A stretch of DNA of 64,000 nucleotides from Sphagnum magellanicum (Eukaryota > Streptophyta > Sphagnopsida > Sphagnales > Sphagnaceae). Shown here one piece after another: positions 1 to 9,710 of the stretch. Both the position numbers and the translations under genes were made by a program. Position 1 is the first letter of the stretch; each line of letters starts with the position of its first letter. The stretch is from NCBI GenBank assembly GCA_021904315.1, contig CM038923.1:8810038-8874037 (forward strand), written 5' to 3'. Below the pieces are notes generated by a model. The model was not told the origin of the DNA, ran no database searches, and worked only from the letters and a program-made list of their open reading frames with translations.

Positions 1-2
1 AT

Positions 3-164
3 GTAAGGACACCAATCTTTGGCCCATTTTCTGGGCGCATCACAATCTCTCTACCTGAAATTGAAGGAGGACAGAGCCGACAAACCCTAAATCTCAAGAG
101 ACACAAATTCCAATTGACCTACTACAAAGACTCAGAAAATCTTACCCAACAGAAGTCCAACTGA
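3..164 (+). CDS. possible C-terminal end of an unrecognised protein, running in from the left edge
   Basis: An open frame enters from the window edge and runs 53 codons to a TGA at 162-164. The translation begins VRTPIFGPFSGRITISLPEI and continues with a charged, polar tail ending in QQKSN. Its composition looks more protein-like than the surrounding AT-rich sequence, with no homopolymer runs. I do not recognise the family. The start lies outside the window, so full length, splicing and domain content cannot be judged. It could equally be a piece of a decayed mobile element. The tandem duplication that begins 37 bases after the stop may be its 3' untranslated region or an unrelated repeat. 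Confidence 0.25.
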   Translation, partial: VRTPIFGPFSGRITISLPEIEGGQSRQTLNLKRHKFQLTYYKDSENLTQQKSN

Positions 165-200
165 TCGGCTGCTGCTGCTGGCATGAAAGCAAACCAGTAA

Positions 201-392
201 CCAAAAATTGTTTGGAGACACCTTGACCACTCTCTCGGCGAATGCAACCACCAGCAGCAACGACGGTGCTGGTGAGACTCAAATCCAAAACAAAAACCAA
301 AAATTGTTTGGAGACACCTTGACCACTCTCTCGGCGAATGCAACCACCAGCAGCAACGACGGTACTGGTGAGACTCAAATCCAAAACAAATC
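201..392 (+). repeat. 96-bp tandem duplication, two copies
   Basis: Two head-to-tail copies start at 201 and 297. They share almost every base; one clear mismatch is G268 against A364, plus a few at the very end of the units. The period is 32 codons. A plus-strand frame (208-399) stays open through both copies, reading FGDTLTTLSANATTSSNDG in each, and two minus-strand frames are also open. Openness in several frames fits duplicated GC-moderate DNA as well as it fits coding sequence, so no protein is claimed. The near identity says the duplication is recent. Confidence 0.85.
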
Positions 393-444
393 TCAGTAGC
401 TGCATTGCAAAACCTACGCGCAAAGCAGGCAAGAAGAACAAGCA

Positions 445-1095
445 TTTGCTATATAACTCGGTGATGTTTTTAATGATTTTTTTTAATGTAGCCTAAGTGG
501 CGATCATCCATTGGAACATATAGCCAAAAAAGGCGATCATCCGTAGTAAGATTCAGCCAAATCTGTCTACAAACCAGATATGAAGTGCAAATGTTTTAAT
601 CAACTTTCTATATTCATGGCTACATGCTGAAAATCAACAATAGAAATCTGGCGATTTTATAATTTTTTTCCCGTCACTTTTGGCGATTGAAACTCTCAAA
701 AATCACTTCATTTTCAGATTTCTGATTCTTAATTTCTCTTTTCGGCGAAAGTTCGCCAGTTTAAAAAAGAAGGGTCGTTGATGGCAGAGGACGACGTGGT
801 GGTGTTGCGTTGCAAAAGGAGTGCAAAAGAACTCGGTTTTAACTCTTGATTGGAGCGTTGAAGACTTTGCGCCACAAGTTACGACAGCGAACTTGCCAAG
901 GGGAGGTAGTTGGGAGTGAGATAAAAACGCGGAGGAAACTGCCATGTGTCGTATTTTCCGGTGTCGGCAATGTGATGCCAAATAGACCAAAGTAGACTCC
1001 ATTTAGAAAAAGCCACAACCATGGCCCTTCCCAGGAGGACCCGGCCAAGTGGTGGGTGCCTGGGGTCGGACCATTCCCAATATACACCCATAGTT
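445..1095. other. gene-free stretch with a short GGCGATCATCC direct repeat
   Basis: GGCGATCATCC occurs twice, near 499 and 535. A related, more diverged arrangement (AGTGGCAATCATC followed by TAGCCAAATTTGGC) is seen near 15448-15490. Part of the stretch (about 840-1090) is open in two minus-strand frames, but the peptides resemble nothing I know. Confidence 0.3.
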
Positions 1096-1860
1096 CATGC
1101 CCCGGCCAAAAATGGCAAATTACACAGGTAGGCCTAAAAAATTTCTTTCAGCCAATGAGGTGAGGCAGCATGCCCCCAGGGGGCCCGCGTTTTTTTCTTT
1201 CTTGTGGGGGAGAGGGTCGGGTTGTTGGATTTTTTTCATTCGCAATGCGTTCCCATGAAGTTCCAAGTGTGTACCCATAGAATTCTCAATGGGTTCCCAA
1301 TATGTTTCGCAAGTTCCCAATGAGTTCCCCAACATGTGCTCAATAGCTCCTTACTTTATTCCATATCCTCGGCGCTAAGTTCTTGTAACCAGCCCCAACC
1401 AGCCCCAAGGAGGAGATTACACCATATCTATTTTGGTGAAATTTGGCACAAAAAATGCAAGTGTTGGGTGACTATTTCTTTTTTGAGAAAAAACATATCT
1501 TTTACAATTATTACCCCCCCAATTCATGCCTAGGTTGAAAATGGTGGCAAACAGTTTTCATGTAGCCAATGAGAAAGCTCCACATGCACTCATGGAGGAC
1601 TTCTTTTGTATGTTTTGGGTTATGGGGGAAGGAGGGGGGATTTTTTTCTGTTCCCAATGTGTTCTCACTGTGTTCCCATTAAGTTCCCCATGGGTCCTCA
1701 TCATATTCCCCAAGTGTTCCTCAAGACATTCACCATAGCACCTCGATTTTATCCCATATTTTTGGGCTACAGCTCAACCCCCATGTATTTATTTATATGC
1801 CAAAGGTATGCTGAAGGGATGCATATCTCTGCTTCTAATTTGGGGGGCTGCACAATGTTC
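1096..1860. repeat. two diverged direct copies of a repeat rich in GTTCCCAATG-like motifs
   Basis: Copy A spans about 1096-1400 and copy B about 1523-1780. In both, the order is: a TTCATGCC start, a short G-rich tract ahead of a T run, a series of TTCCCAATG/TTCCCCA motifs, then TATCCCATAT-like sequence. By eye the copies differ at roughly a third of sites, so the duplication is old. No open frame is shared by the copies. Confidence 0.5.
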
Positions 1861-2572
1861 TAGAAAAATGGATGATAGCCAATAAATGTGGCTCCTTCTA
1901 ATTAAAATTATAAAGCAACTGTGGGTGCACCCCCATCTAATTAATACAAAGATGAATAAAGCCCCTGAATGAGGCTAAATGAATGACAATCTTAAGTTGA
2001 CATATCACATGGTATTGATGTTAGTAGCCATAATTATTAACTAATATTAAATCTTTGAAAAAAGTAGATTTCAGAGCCTAACATCACTTTTAACTAAAGT
2101 CTCAAAAATTCACAAGTTAACCTTACGTTTAATAAACATCCTTACCTATCCTCATTTTTTTTCTCTTTAGAAAAAAAAAAAAGATTATCCTAGTAGGTGT
2201 GGACTAGATTGCAAACTCCAAAAAGATAACTAAATATTAATTAACATCATCTTGAAAGAATGTTTAGGAAATTGATAATAACTTGCAACGTTAGAAATTG
2301 TAGCATTGTGATTCATGGCAATTTGTTGATGTTAAGGTGATGTAAGTTGGAAGCCCTTAACACCAAGTGTGGCCATACCTTTAATTCATTTCTTGCAAGG
2401 TTGTTTGAGCTTTAGTCTTCATTCATTTTTCTGCACACCAATTATGGCACTGATTTTTATGATGATGGGCCAACCCGACCACTTAGCCTAACATTTTTTT
2501 TAACTTTTAATAATTTGATAAATGATACTTGTTGGTCCCATGATGGGGCCAACTACTTTGATTAAGGTTTTC
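1861..2572. other. AT-rich stretch, nothing recognisable
   Basis: There are no open frames of note, tRNA-like boxes or clear repeats. The right end is the insertion site of the PIF/Harbinger element. Confidence 0.3.
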
Positions 2573-2575
2573 TAA

Positions 2576-2593
2576 GGGCCACTTTAGACAAGG
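2576..2593. repeat. left TIR of the PIF/Harbinger element
   Basis: The 18-bp end matches the inverted right end with two mismatches. TAA precedes it. Confidence 0.85.
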
Positions 2594-3097
2594 GTCCAAG
2601 GAGTAGGGTCCAATGAAATCAAGCATTCCTATTGGTCAAATTGATCCCAAGGCCTTTAGACAAGGATTAAGACCAAGACAAATCAAATCGTGATTTAATC
2701 TACATGGTATCATTTTGGAGAGAAAATTAATTGGTCTAGACCAAACAAGAAAAAGCTTAACGGAGAGCTCATGGTTTGGAGAAGCAAAGTGCAAGCTAGG
2801 GTCCAAAGTTGTTCATTTTTTCATTTTTTGCTTGTTTTTTACTCTTGTTGCTCAAATTCTATGAGATTGGAAGAAATGTTATGGATTGAGGACATTGTTC
2901 AAAGCACACAAGCTCCCCCATTTTTGACCAATTTTAAAGTTGATATGGCTAGTTTTATAGATCCTCACAAGGTGATTACTTAAAATGGTGCATTTTTAGT
3001 ACTTCCAAGTGCATGAAATGGAGGTGAATTGAAAGGTGGGGCAAAAAGTGGAAGGTTGAAGTGCTAATTTTCACAAGTGGAAGGGGATTTGGATTTA

Positions 3098-3248
3098 CAA
3101 AAAATCCCTAAACCAATTCCCATTCCAAAGAAAAGAACACCAAGGAAGAAGGTAGTTGTAATGAAAGATGAAGATGAAGAAAGTGAAATAGCTAAAAAAA
3201 AATTGGGTGGATGGTGAAATATTACACCTCATTGCTCTAAGAGAATAA
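3098..3248 (+). pseudogene. PIF/Harbinger ORF1 remnant (Myb/SANT-like DNA-binding protein)
   Basis: One frame reads QKIPKPIPIPKKRTPRKKVV, then an acidic stretch (KDEDEESE), to a TGA at 3215-3217. Across a run of A at about 3194-3202 the next frame carries on as NWVDGEILHLIALRE, with a TAA at 3246-3248. A basic linker, an acidic patch and a W..GE...LI pattern are what the SANT/Myb-like ORF1 of plant PIF/Harbinger elements shows at its DNA-binding helix. In those elements ORF1 is thought to bind the ends and help bring the transposase to the nucleus. The family call rests mainly on position inside the element; the domain alone is too short to be sure. An upstream open frame (2771-2983) may belong to the same gene but shows no recognisable motif. 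Confidence 0.5.
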
Positions 3249-3439
3249 ATGGAGCTTGAATTTGCCAAAATAACAAAAAAAAATTAAATTTTGTTTTCAT
3301 CCTTGAAATTGTTTTTCAACTTTGAAACCCTAGCTATGCATGTCAACATAATTTGACTTTAGGTCTGAAATTTACATGAAGTAAAAGAAAAAATTGCAAA
3401 AAATCATATTCAAATTGGGCTAGTTGGACCTTTGCCTCT

Positions 3440-3552
3440 TGCCCTTGCCCTCCTCTCCCCTCATTCACCTTTCTTTACTTCAGTCATTATGAGGATTGAA
3501 CTCTCATCTCCTTAGGGGAAGGGAAAATAACTAACCACCAAGCCATCTTTAC
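3440..3552 (-). mobile_element. tRNA-headed SINE-like fragment
   Basis: On the minus strand a pol III A box (TGGCTTGGTGG, 3535-3545) is followed 31 bases later by a B box (GAGTTCAATCC, 3493-3503). These are the two internal promoter boxes of tRNA genes at the right spacing. The acceptor stem does not close, so it is not a working tRNA gene. A pyrimidine/purine-biased body follows toward 3440. It lies inside the PIF/Harbinger element, so it either inserted there or was captured. Confidence 0.55.
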
Positions 3553-4804
3553 TTCAAATAATTTGAAATGCTTTCCATTTATTTTATCCATGTATTGGAG
3601 TTCAAATTTTTAAATTTCATGAACTATTTTCAGTTTGTATTTCATGGCTTCTTACTTCATTTGGTTTGTTTTTAGAGTGGATACATGGTTGAAGCTCCAC
3701 ACCCAAATGTTGGCTTCCATCTTTAAATTCTCAAGGATTCCAATTGTTTACAAGTGATAATTTAATGCAATTTACAAACAATACAAGGATGACAAAATTA
3801 CAAAAAAAAATTCAAATAATGATAATCATGAATGTCCCTTCTATGATGCATTGGATAGTTGGCAGCATTGAAATGGAACTGTGATGAAACATGTGAATAC
3901 TTATGCCAATGAAACTAAAGAAGTCACTATGAGAAATTGCGTCGATTGAAACCACACTACCTTGCAACTAAAATTCAAAAAACAACTCATGTGCAATTGT
4001 TATACAACTATTCTTTGCGTATTATAACTATTGTGCAATTATCCCTTTAAAACTGCAATGTATTAATAAATCACTTACCACATTAAAAAATTAGTTAGTT
4101 ATATTTTAGTTGCAAGTGAATTCAAAATGAGTCTTTTATATGATAAATTATACACATCGTACATACATATGTAACAACCATGTTTGATTTTTTCAAGAAT
4201 TGCATTATAGTTGCATGTGGCAATTATTTTAAAACTATTATAAATGTGTCACTAAATAAACAACTATGTTGCAACTAATGTACAATGTACATACATGTGA
4301 TCATGCCACGTGTCCACATTTCCATTACCCATTAAAGGATACACTTGCAACTAACTTTTGATTATGATTCCCATTGATACAATTAGTATGGCCATTAGTG
4401 CACCATTACTATAGTATGTAAAAGTAGTCATTTCAAAAATATTTTGTTAAAAAATTACTTTCTATGAAAAAGTTTTTTTGGCAAAAAGATTATAGTCTTT
4501 TGAAACAAAGTAGACAAATTGGCTCATTGATTCATGATTGCACCTCCTCTTGATTTTTTCTTCTTTTGTTTTCATGTTAGGATTGTTTTCCATGGTTTTC
4601 AACACATGGTCTTCATTTTCACTTTAATGTTCCATGTCTTCCATGTCTACCATGTCATTTCTATCATCTCCATCTACCATCCTTGGATTTTGTAACCTCT
4701 TCGTTTGTTTGACTGTTTTTTCAGCCACCAAAAAAAAAAAAAAATCAAATTCCCAAATGTTGTATTTCCTTCAATTTGTGCATTTTTTTTTGAGCCTCCA
4801 AAGC

Positions 4805-6420
4805 CTAATCCATGTCAAAGCCATCCAATCTAATAATGCACATGTTGTGTAAATGTATGCAAGCCATGACCAAGTTTGGCATGTGGCATAATGGAATGTT
4901 TGCTCTCTTTAATAAAATTCTGAAACTATTTTTGAACATTCTAGAAGCTCTCTCCATTAACATCCTTGTACTAAATTGTATAAAATTCCAATTTGTTTTT
5001 GTATTTTGGTAGTCCATCTTTCTCACCTTTGAAGAAAGAATAAAACCATGGTCGTAAGGTGAAAGCACATTAAAGGTGAATGACTTTTCACCCAAAAAAA
5101 ATGATGTATAATGAGTATATCACAATATGTAGTAAACTAAAATCTTGATGGCATCCTTTGGTTATCTTAAACACAAGTAAACAACTTTAAAATTTACATG
5201 ACAACATTTTTGACTCAAAGTTCACTTTGAGTCAAAATTAATTTTGATCCAAGGGTTAAATGAAGATGATTGGATAAATTAATGTACATAACTTACAATT
5301 TTTGGACATCCATAGGGCCCCATGTTTGTGGTTCATGAAACATTATTAAACAAAAGAAAACTAAAAACATAATGCAATGCCCATGTAAAAAATCTCTTCT
5401 TTAATATGGTAGAGGTGTTTTTTGTAAAAAAAAGATATTATTGTCCATTTATTGTTCAAAAATGCAAAAAAAACACATTTTTTGAATGTAATTTGATCCA
5501 AAGACTTTGAATTTTTAAATGGTCTTAGATTTCATTGATGTATATCAATATCATACATCATTAAAAAATTGATTTAAGAATTCCACTCATAACCTTAGTT
5601 TTGAAATATATATGCAATTTTTTCAAACTTTCTAACAAGTATTATTTGTCGCAAATATATTCCATAAATTCAATTTTTTCATTGTTTGCTAGATTCTTTA
5701 AAATAATTGATTAGATTAAGTTCAAAATTAATCAAATATACTTTTTAAAAATAAAAATAATCCAAGATGTGATGTCCATACATTACTAAAAAAAATATTA
5801 TACTTGTGATTATAATTTTTGGGGGGCTTAGTGTGCTTTCACCCCACATTGGATAAGTGGCATCTTTTATCAACTTATAATGTAAGAATTTTTCCTTCAT
5901 CATATGGCTTTTGACATCTAGTTTTTGGAAAAAAACCTAATCATGGATACTTCCTACACACCCATAATCACCCAAAAACTCCATTTTGCATTTATGTACA
6001 TTCTTTGAATCAATGTGGAGGAAATGTTTTTTTATAGTAATATGGTTTTCGATCTACTTTAAGTGCAACAATTGGAATGTGACTACCATTTATGGCAACT
6101 AAAATGTATGGAATTCCATGCAAGTTCTCAAAATTAGTAGTGATTTTAAAAATCTTGTCTTTAGTCAATTTAGGGATCACCAATGGTTTCAAATGCTTTC
6201 TAATTATTGAATAAAATTTTGTCATTAAATTTGATGTTGTACTTTTTATAATGCCATAGAACTTTCCACACATTTGCAAAGAATTTTTGTTACCTATTCA
6301 TGTAAGAACCATTGTTACTTTAATTTCAACAAGGATATTGTTTTCTCTCATGTGTGTAATTTTTGCTCAAAACTTGGACTCACAACCTTATTTAATCAAC
6401 AAAATGTGTCATACTAGCTT
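4805..6420 (-). pseudogene. PIF/Harbinger (HARBI1/DDE_Tnp_4-type) transposase, decayed and split
   Basis: Read on the minus strand in order. An N-terminal part, about 6420-6010, includes NSLQMCGKFYGI, FENLHGIPYILVAINGSHIP and PYYYKK, matching the GIPxxxGAIDGSHI and YYxRKG blocks. A middle part, about 6006-5846, includes AKWSFWVIMG and KLIKDATYPMW, matching the DxxYP block with the second catalytic Asp. A C-terminal part, 5095-4805, includes FSTRMLMERASRMFKNSFRI and LVMACIHLHNMCI, matching TRxxxERAFGxLKxRFRIL (third acidic residue, the E of ERA) and ACxxLHN. Decay is clear: a TGA at 6298-6300, a frameshift near 6008, and a 788-bp element between the middle and C-terminal parts. The first catalytic Asp is Asn (AINGSHI near 6089). 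A poly-A/T run follows the last stop. The superfamily assignment is firm. Confidence 0.85.
5058..5845. mobile_element. non-autonomous TIR element, copy 1, inserted in the Harbinger transposase
   Basis: The left end reads GGTGAAAGCACATTAA. The reverse complement of the right end reads GGGGTGAAAGCACACTAAG. Between them is AT-rich sequence with no coding capacity. It matches copy 2 (7957-8691) in inverted orientation over nearly its whole length, by eye at around 80 percent; copy 1 has an extra stretch of about 70-90 bp near 5630-5710. A subterminal TGTGATGTCCATA is also seen in copy 4. The insertion breaks the transposase frame between YPMW and SPYDHG. A few codons of the host seem lost at the junction and I cannot define a target duplication. 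Confidence 0.75.
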
Positions 6421-6926
6421 AACCTTGCCCATTGCTGAAACATCTTTTTAGAAAAGCTCCCAAAAAGTTAATTCTTCATGTATCTCATCGCCCTTTCATA
6501 CCTCCACCTATTGTGAATTCTTGATGCCATGTTAACAAACTCCATGAAAACACAACATTCCACTCATCATATTCCACTGTTGTCCAATACCTACTCATTA
6601 CAATGCAACCGCTTGTGCAATCACTCAATGGATGGCCATAGTAAAAACAAAAGCCACCAATATCTTGTGCTTATGGTCATCCATTGTGTGTAGTAAAACT
6701 AAAAAAGAAGAAAAAGAAAAAATAGAATAGACCATGAAAAAAAAGAAAAAAAAGACCAAAGGTTAACCTAATCCTTTCACATGTCAATCACAACCTTTGA
6801 ATTGGATCCCATGCCTTTAGGCACACTCACTGTACCTTAGGAAAAATGTTTTTTTTAATGTGAAAAAGGGTCCAATTCAAGGTTCAATTTACTTCAAATT
6901 GGTCCCTAGGTTTTTGATCCCTATCT

Positions 6927-6944
6927 CCTTGTCTAAAATGGCCT
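6927..6944. repeat. right TIR of the PIF/Harbinger element
   Basis: The inverted partner of 2576-2593. TAA follows it at 6945-6947. Confidence 0.85.
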
Positions 6945-6947
6945 TAA

Positions 6948-7956
6948 GACATGTTGATGATGATTACATTAAAGTTGTTAAAGGCATGATTAAGGTTGAT
7001 CAAGGCTAATTAAGGTCATTTAAAGCCAAAATAAGGTTGTTTCAAGGTTAAAGTAGCACAAGTAATTTTCATACAACCTTGGTCTTTTGTGTGATTATGG
7101 ATATGGGCAATTGGAGGCATTGTTGAAAACCAGTCATATTATGAAAATTGAAATATCTACAACTTGGATTAGATGGAGATTAGACTATGGCATTCACAGC
7201 AACTATCTGGTAGAATATGATCGTAATACGTGAATATGAAAAGTATGGAAAATCACCTACATGATGTTTTGATATCATGTAAATTATACTTTAAACATTT
7301 TAGCTTTCATGTATATATATTGATTGATGAGCTTTTCAACATTCATGTATATAAGGTGGCAACAAGTTATTTTAATTCATCCAAATCTACCCATTCCATC
7401 AACTAATATGCATTCAAGATCAAAAGTTTGTGTTCAAGAATCAGAATAATCTCAATTTGTAAGAAATAAAAGTTCAAACTGCCATAATGAAATCCATCAA
7501 TGGGATGCACTAGTGTAACCAAAAGAGAATGATGAACAAATCAAAACATGGATCAATAAACCTTTGATTTCTAAATATTGGGATAACATTCATAAAATAT
7601 TTGCATTTTATTGACATGCACATTTGATAAATCAAGATGTAAAATCTAACATAAATTTGTTGAATAATCATTAATTACCACTCTCAACATGTAAAGTATG
7701 GAGATTGTAAATAAGGTCATCTCACTCAACATTTAAATGATTAGGAGAACTCCTAACCCAAAATCTAGATGGAATACATTTTATCAACATTTTATCCCCT
7801 CTACCTTAAACCCTAAACCCTTATACAAATTATGTTCCAATTGGATACATTAATAAGTGGCTTACCATAATAATACCCATGACCCAATCCTATCTTGTGT
7901 ACTATGTGTTAAGATAAAATGAATGTTTAAAATGTTAAACAATGAAATGTTAATAT
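6948..7956. other. AT-rich spacer with one telobox-like site
   Basis: No gene or protein remnant is seen. The one recognisable motif is TTAAACCCTAAACCC at about 7806-7820, a telobox-like string common in plants, with no sign of function here. Confidence 0.3.
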
Positions 7957-8691
7957 GGGGTGGAAACACACTAAGCCCCTCCAAAATTGTAGTGATACAT
8001 ATAATCTTTTTACAATTAATTTTTTTTGATAATGTATAGACATCACATCTTAGACTATTTTTGCTTGTTTTAAGTATATTTGATTAGTTTTAAATTTCAT
8101 CTAATCAATTATTTTGAAAATTTTAAATATATATTTCAAAACTAGGGTTGTGGATGGAATTCTTGGGTGAATTTTTTTATGGTGTATGATATCGATATAT
8201 ATAAATTAAATCTATAAAAAAATAAAAATTTAAAGTTTTTGAATGAAATTTCATTCAAAAAATGTGTTTTTTGCATTTATTTTGCAATGAATGCACAATA
8301 ATATTTTATTTTTAGGAAAAAACCACTACCATATCAAAGAGGAGGAGATTTTATAGATGGGCATTGCATTACTTTTTCAATTTTCTTTCGTTTGGTGATG
8401 TTTCATGAATCATAAATAGGAGGCCTTATGGCTATTGAAAAACAATAAATTATATACTTTGTGTACATTGATTTTATCCAATCCTCTTCATCTAATGGTT
8501 GGATCAAGATTAATTTTGACTCAATATGAACTTTGAGTTCGAAAATGTTGTTGTGCAACTTCTAAAGGTTTTTACTTATGTTTAAAACAACCAAAAGATG
8601 CCATCAAGATTTTAGCTTATTACATATTATAATATTTCCTATACATCACATTTTTTTAACAAAAATGGCTCACCCTTAATGTGTTTTCACC
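7957..8691. mobile_element. non-autonomous TIR element, copy 2, inverted relative to copy 1
   Basis: The left end reads GGGGTGGAAACACACTAAG. The reverse complement of the right end reads AAGGTGAAAACACATTAAGG. The reverse complement of the whole element follows copy 1 from end to end. Copies 1 and 2 flank about 2.1 kb as a large inverted repeat. In both copies one end begins TAAGGTGAAA and the other GGGGTG, so the two ends of the family are distinguishable. Confidence 0.75.
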
Positions 8692-8979
8692 TTATGTGTC
8701 TTTAGTCCTTTAACCAATAAGTGCAAAAATGTTTAAGATGAAATAATTGAGCAAATTTTGAATGTTTTGTTGAAGTATAACCAATGAGGAATGTAAGAAA
8801 TTTCTAAAATGATAGTTTTTAATTTGGAATGTCAAAGTATTATTAGAAACATCAAATGGGTGTGATCATAGTCAAATGAGCCAAAAACCATGTCAAATGA
8901 CCAAAAAACTAGTAATTTTTTCAAACATATTTATGTAAATTTGTCACCTTAATGTCATGTTGATCAAGTAAATTTGTGT

Positions 8980-9710
8980 TAAATGATTCATATGAATGTT
9001 GAAGAATTTTTAAAAAAAGAATTTAATTTAATAAATTGAGTTTTGGTTTTAGTAAGGGACTTTTGAATTTTAACACCCCAAAATCAATTTTATAAAGCAC
9101 TAAACTAAAGATTCTTCTAATCAATAAATTTTGATAAGAAAAAAATTGAAATGATGATAACCTACCATTCACATATGAAAAACACTCATAACTTGAAAAT
9201 TGTGATATTTGAAATTTTGAAATTTTGAAAATATAATTTCAGAATGTTCAAATTTCAAGAGTCATTTGCTAAATGTAAATGGGTCATAATGTGTATGGCA
9301 TATGAACAAAGTTGTGTCTTATGATACAAAAAATTAAAGTTTGAAATAATTATCATATTTTAACATGATTTGAAATTATGATGATTTTTCAAGATGAAAT
9401 GTAAAATTTGGCAAAATTTGCACACTTTTAGAAAATTCATATTTATTCAAAAAACGTTAACACAAGTAATGTAGTTTATTGAGGGATTGTAAATATTTTA
9501 AAAAACATGTTGCAAAAAAATCTTTCAAAAAATCCTTTTTATGAAAAAGTCAAAATGTTCAAAACAGGCCTATTTGTGGTTGAGTCCTTTGTCAACGTTG
9601 ACTCATTTGATTATGATTGCACCCAAATATGTCTTGTTTTTCATATTCATGTTTTTTGTACTTCTTTCCAAACCTTTGGAGTGCAACTTAATATTTTTTT
9701 ATGAAAAAAT
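8980..9710. repeat. diverged dispersed repeat, partner of about 60640-61200
   Basis: Shared landmarks occur in the same order in the two regions: CAATTTT/TTGAAATTTTGAAA-rich sequence, TGATTTTAAATTAT-like text, then GTTGCAAAAAAATC.TTCAAA followed by AAAATC (9509 and 61088). Overall similarity is low and the AT content is high, so the match needs an alignment to confirm. Confidence 0.35.

Larger units (their letters stand above)
2576..6944 (-). mobile_element. PIF/Harbinger DNA transposon with TIRs and TAA target duplication, decayed
   Basis: The left end reads GGGCCACTTTAGACAAGG (2576-2593). The reverse complement of the right end reads AGGCCATTTTAGACAAGG (6927-6944). That is an 18-bp TIR with two mismatches. 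TAA lies directly outside both ends (2573-2575 and 6945-6947), the 3-bp T-A-rich target duplication expected of PIF/Harbinger. Inside are the two genes of the superfamily: a Myb/SANT-like ORF1 remnant on plus and a DDE transposase remnant on minus. A 788-bp TIR element (5058-5845) sits inside the transposase and a SINE-like tRNA head sits at 3493-3550. Without the nested element the transposon is about 3.6 kb. Stops and frameshifts in both genes and an Asp-to-Asn change at the first catalytic position say it cannot move on its own. Confidence 0.85.

Noticed and set aside
122-445. Minus-strand frames of about 100 codons over the 96-bp duplication
   Set aside because: They arise from the same duplicated DNA being open in several frames. 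The Cys/Trp-rich peptides match nothing and have no support as a gene.
5055-5057. TAA next to TIR copy 1 as its target duplication
   Set aside because: TAA also precedes the same end in copy 2 and is not repeated at the other end of either copy, so it may be part of the element.
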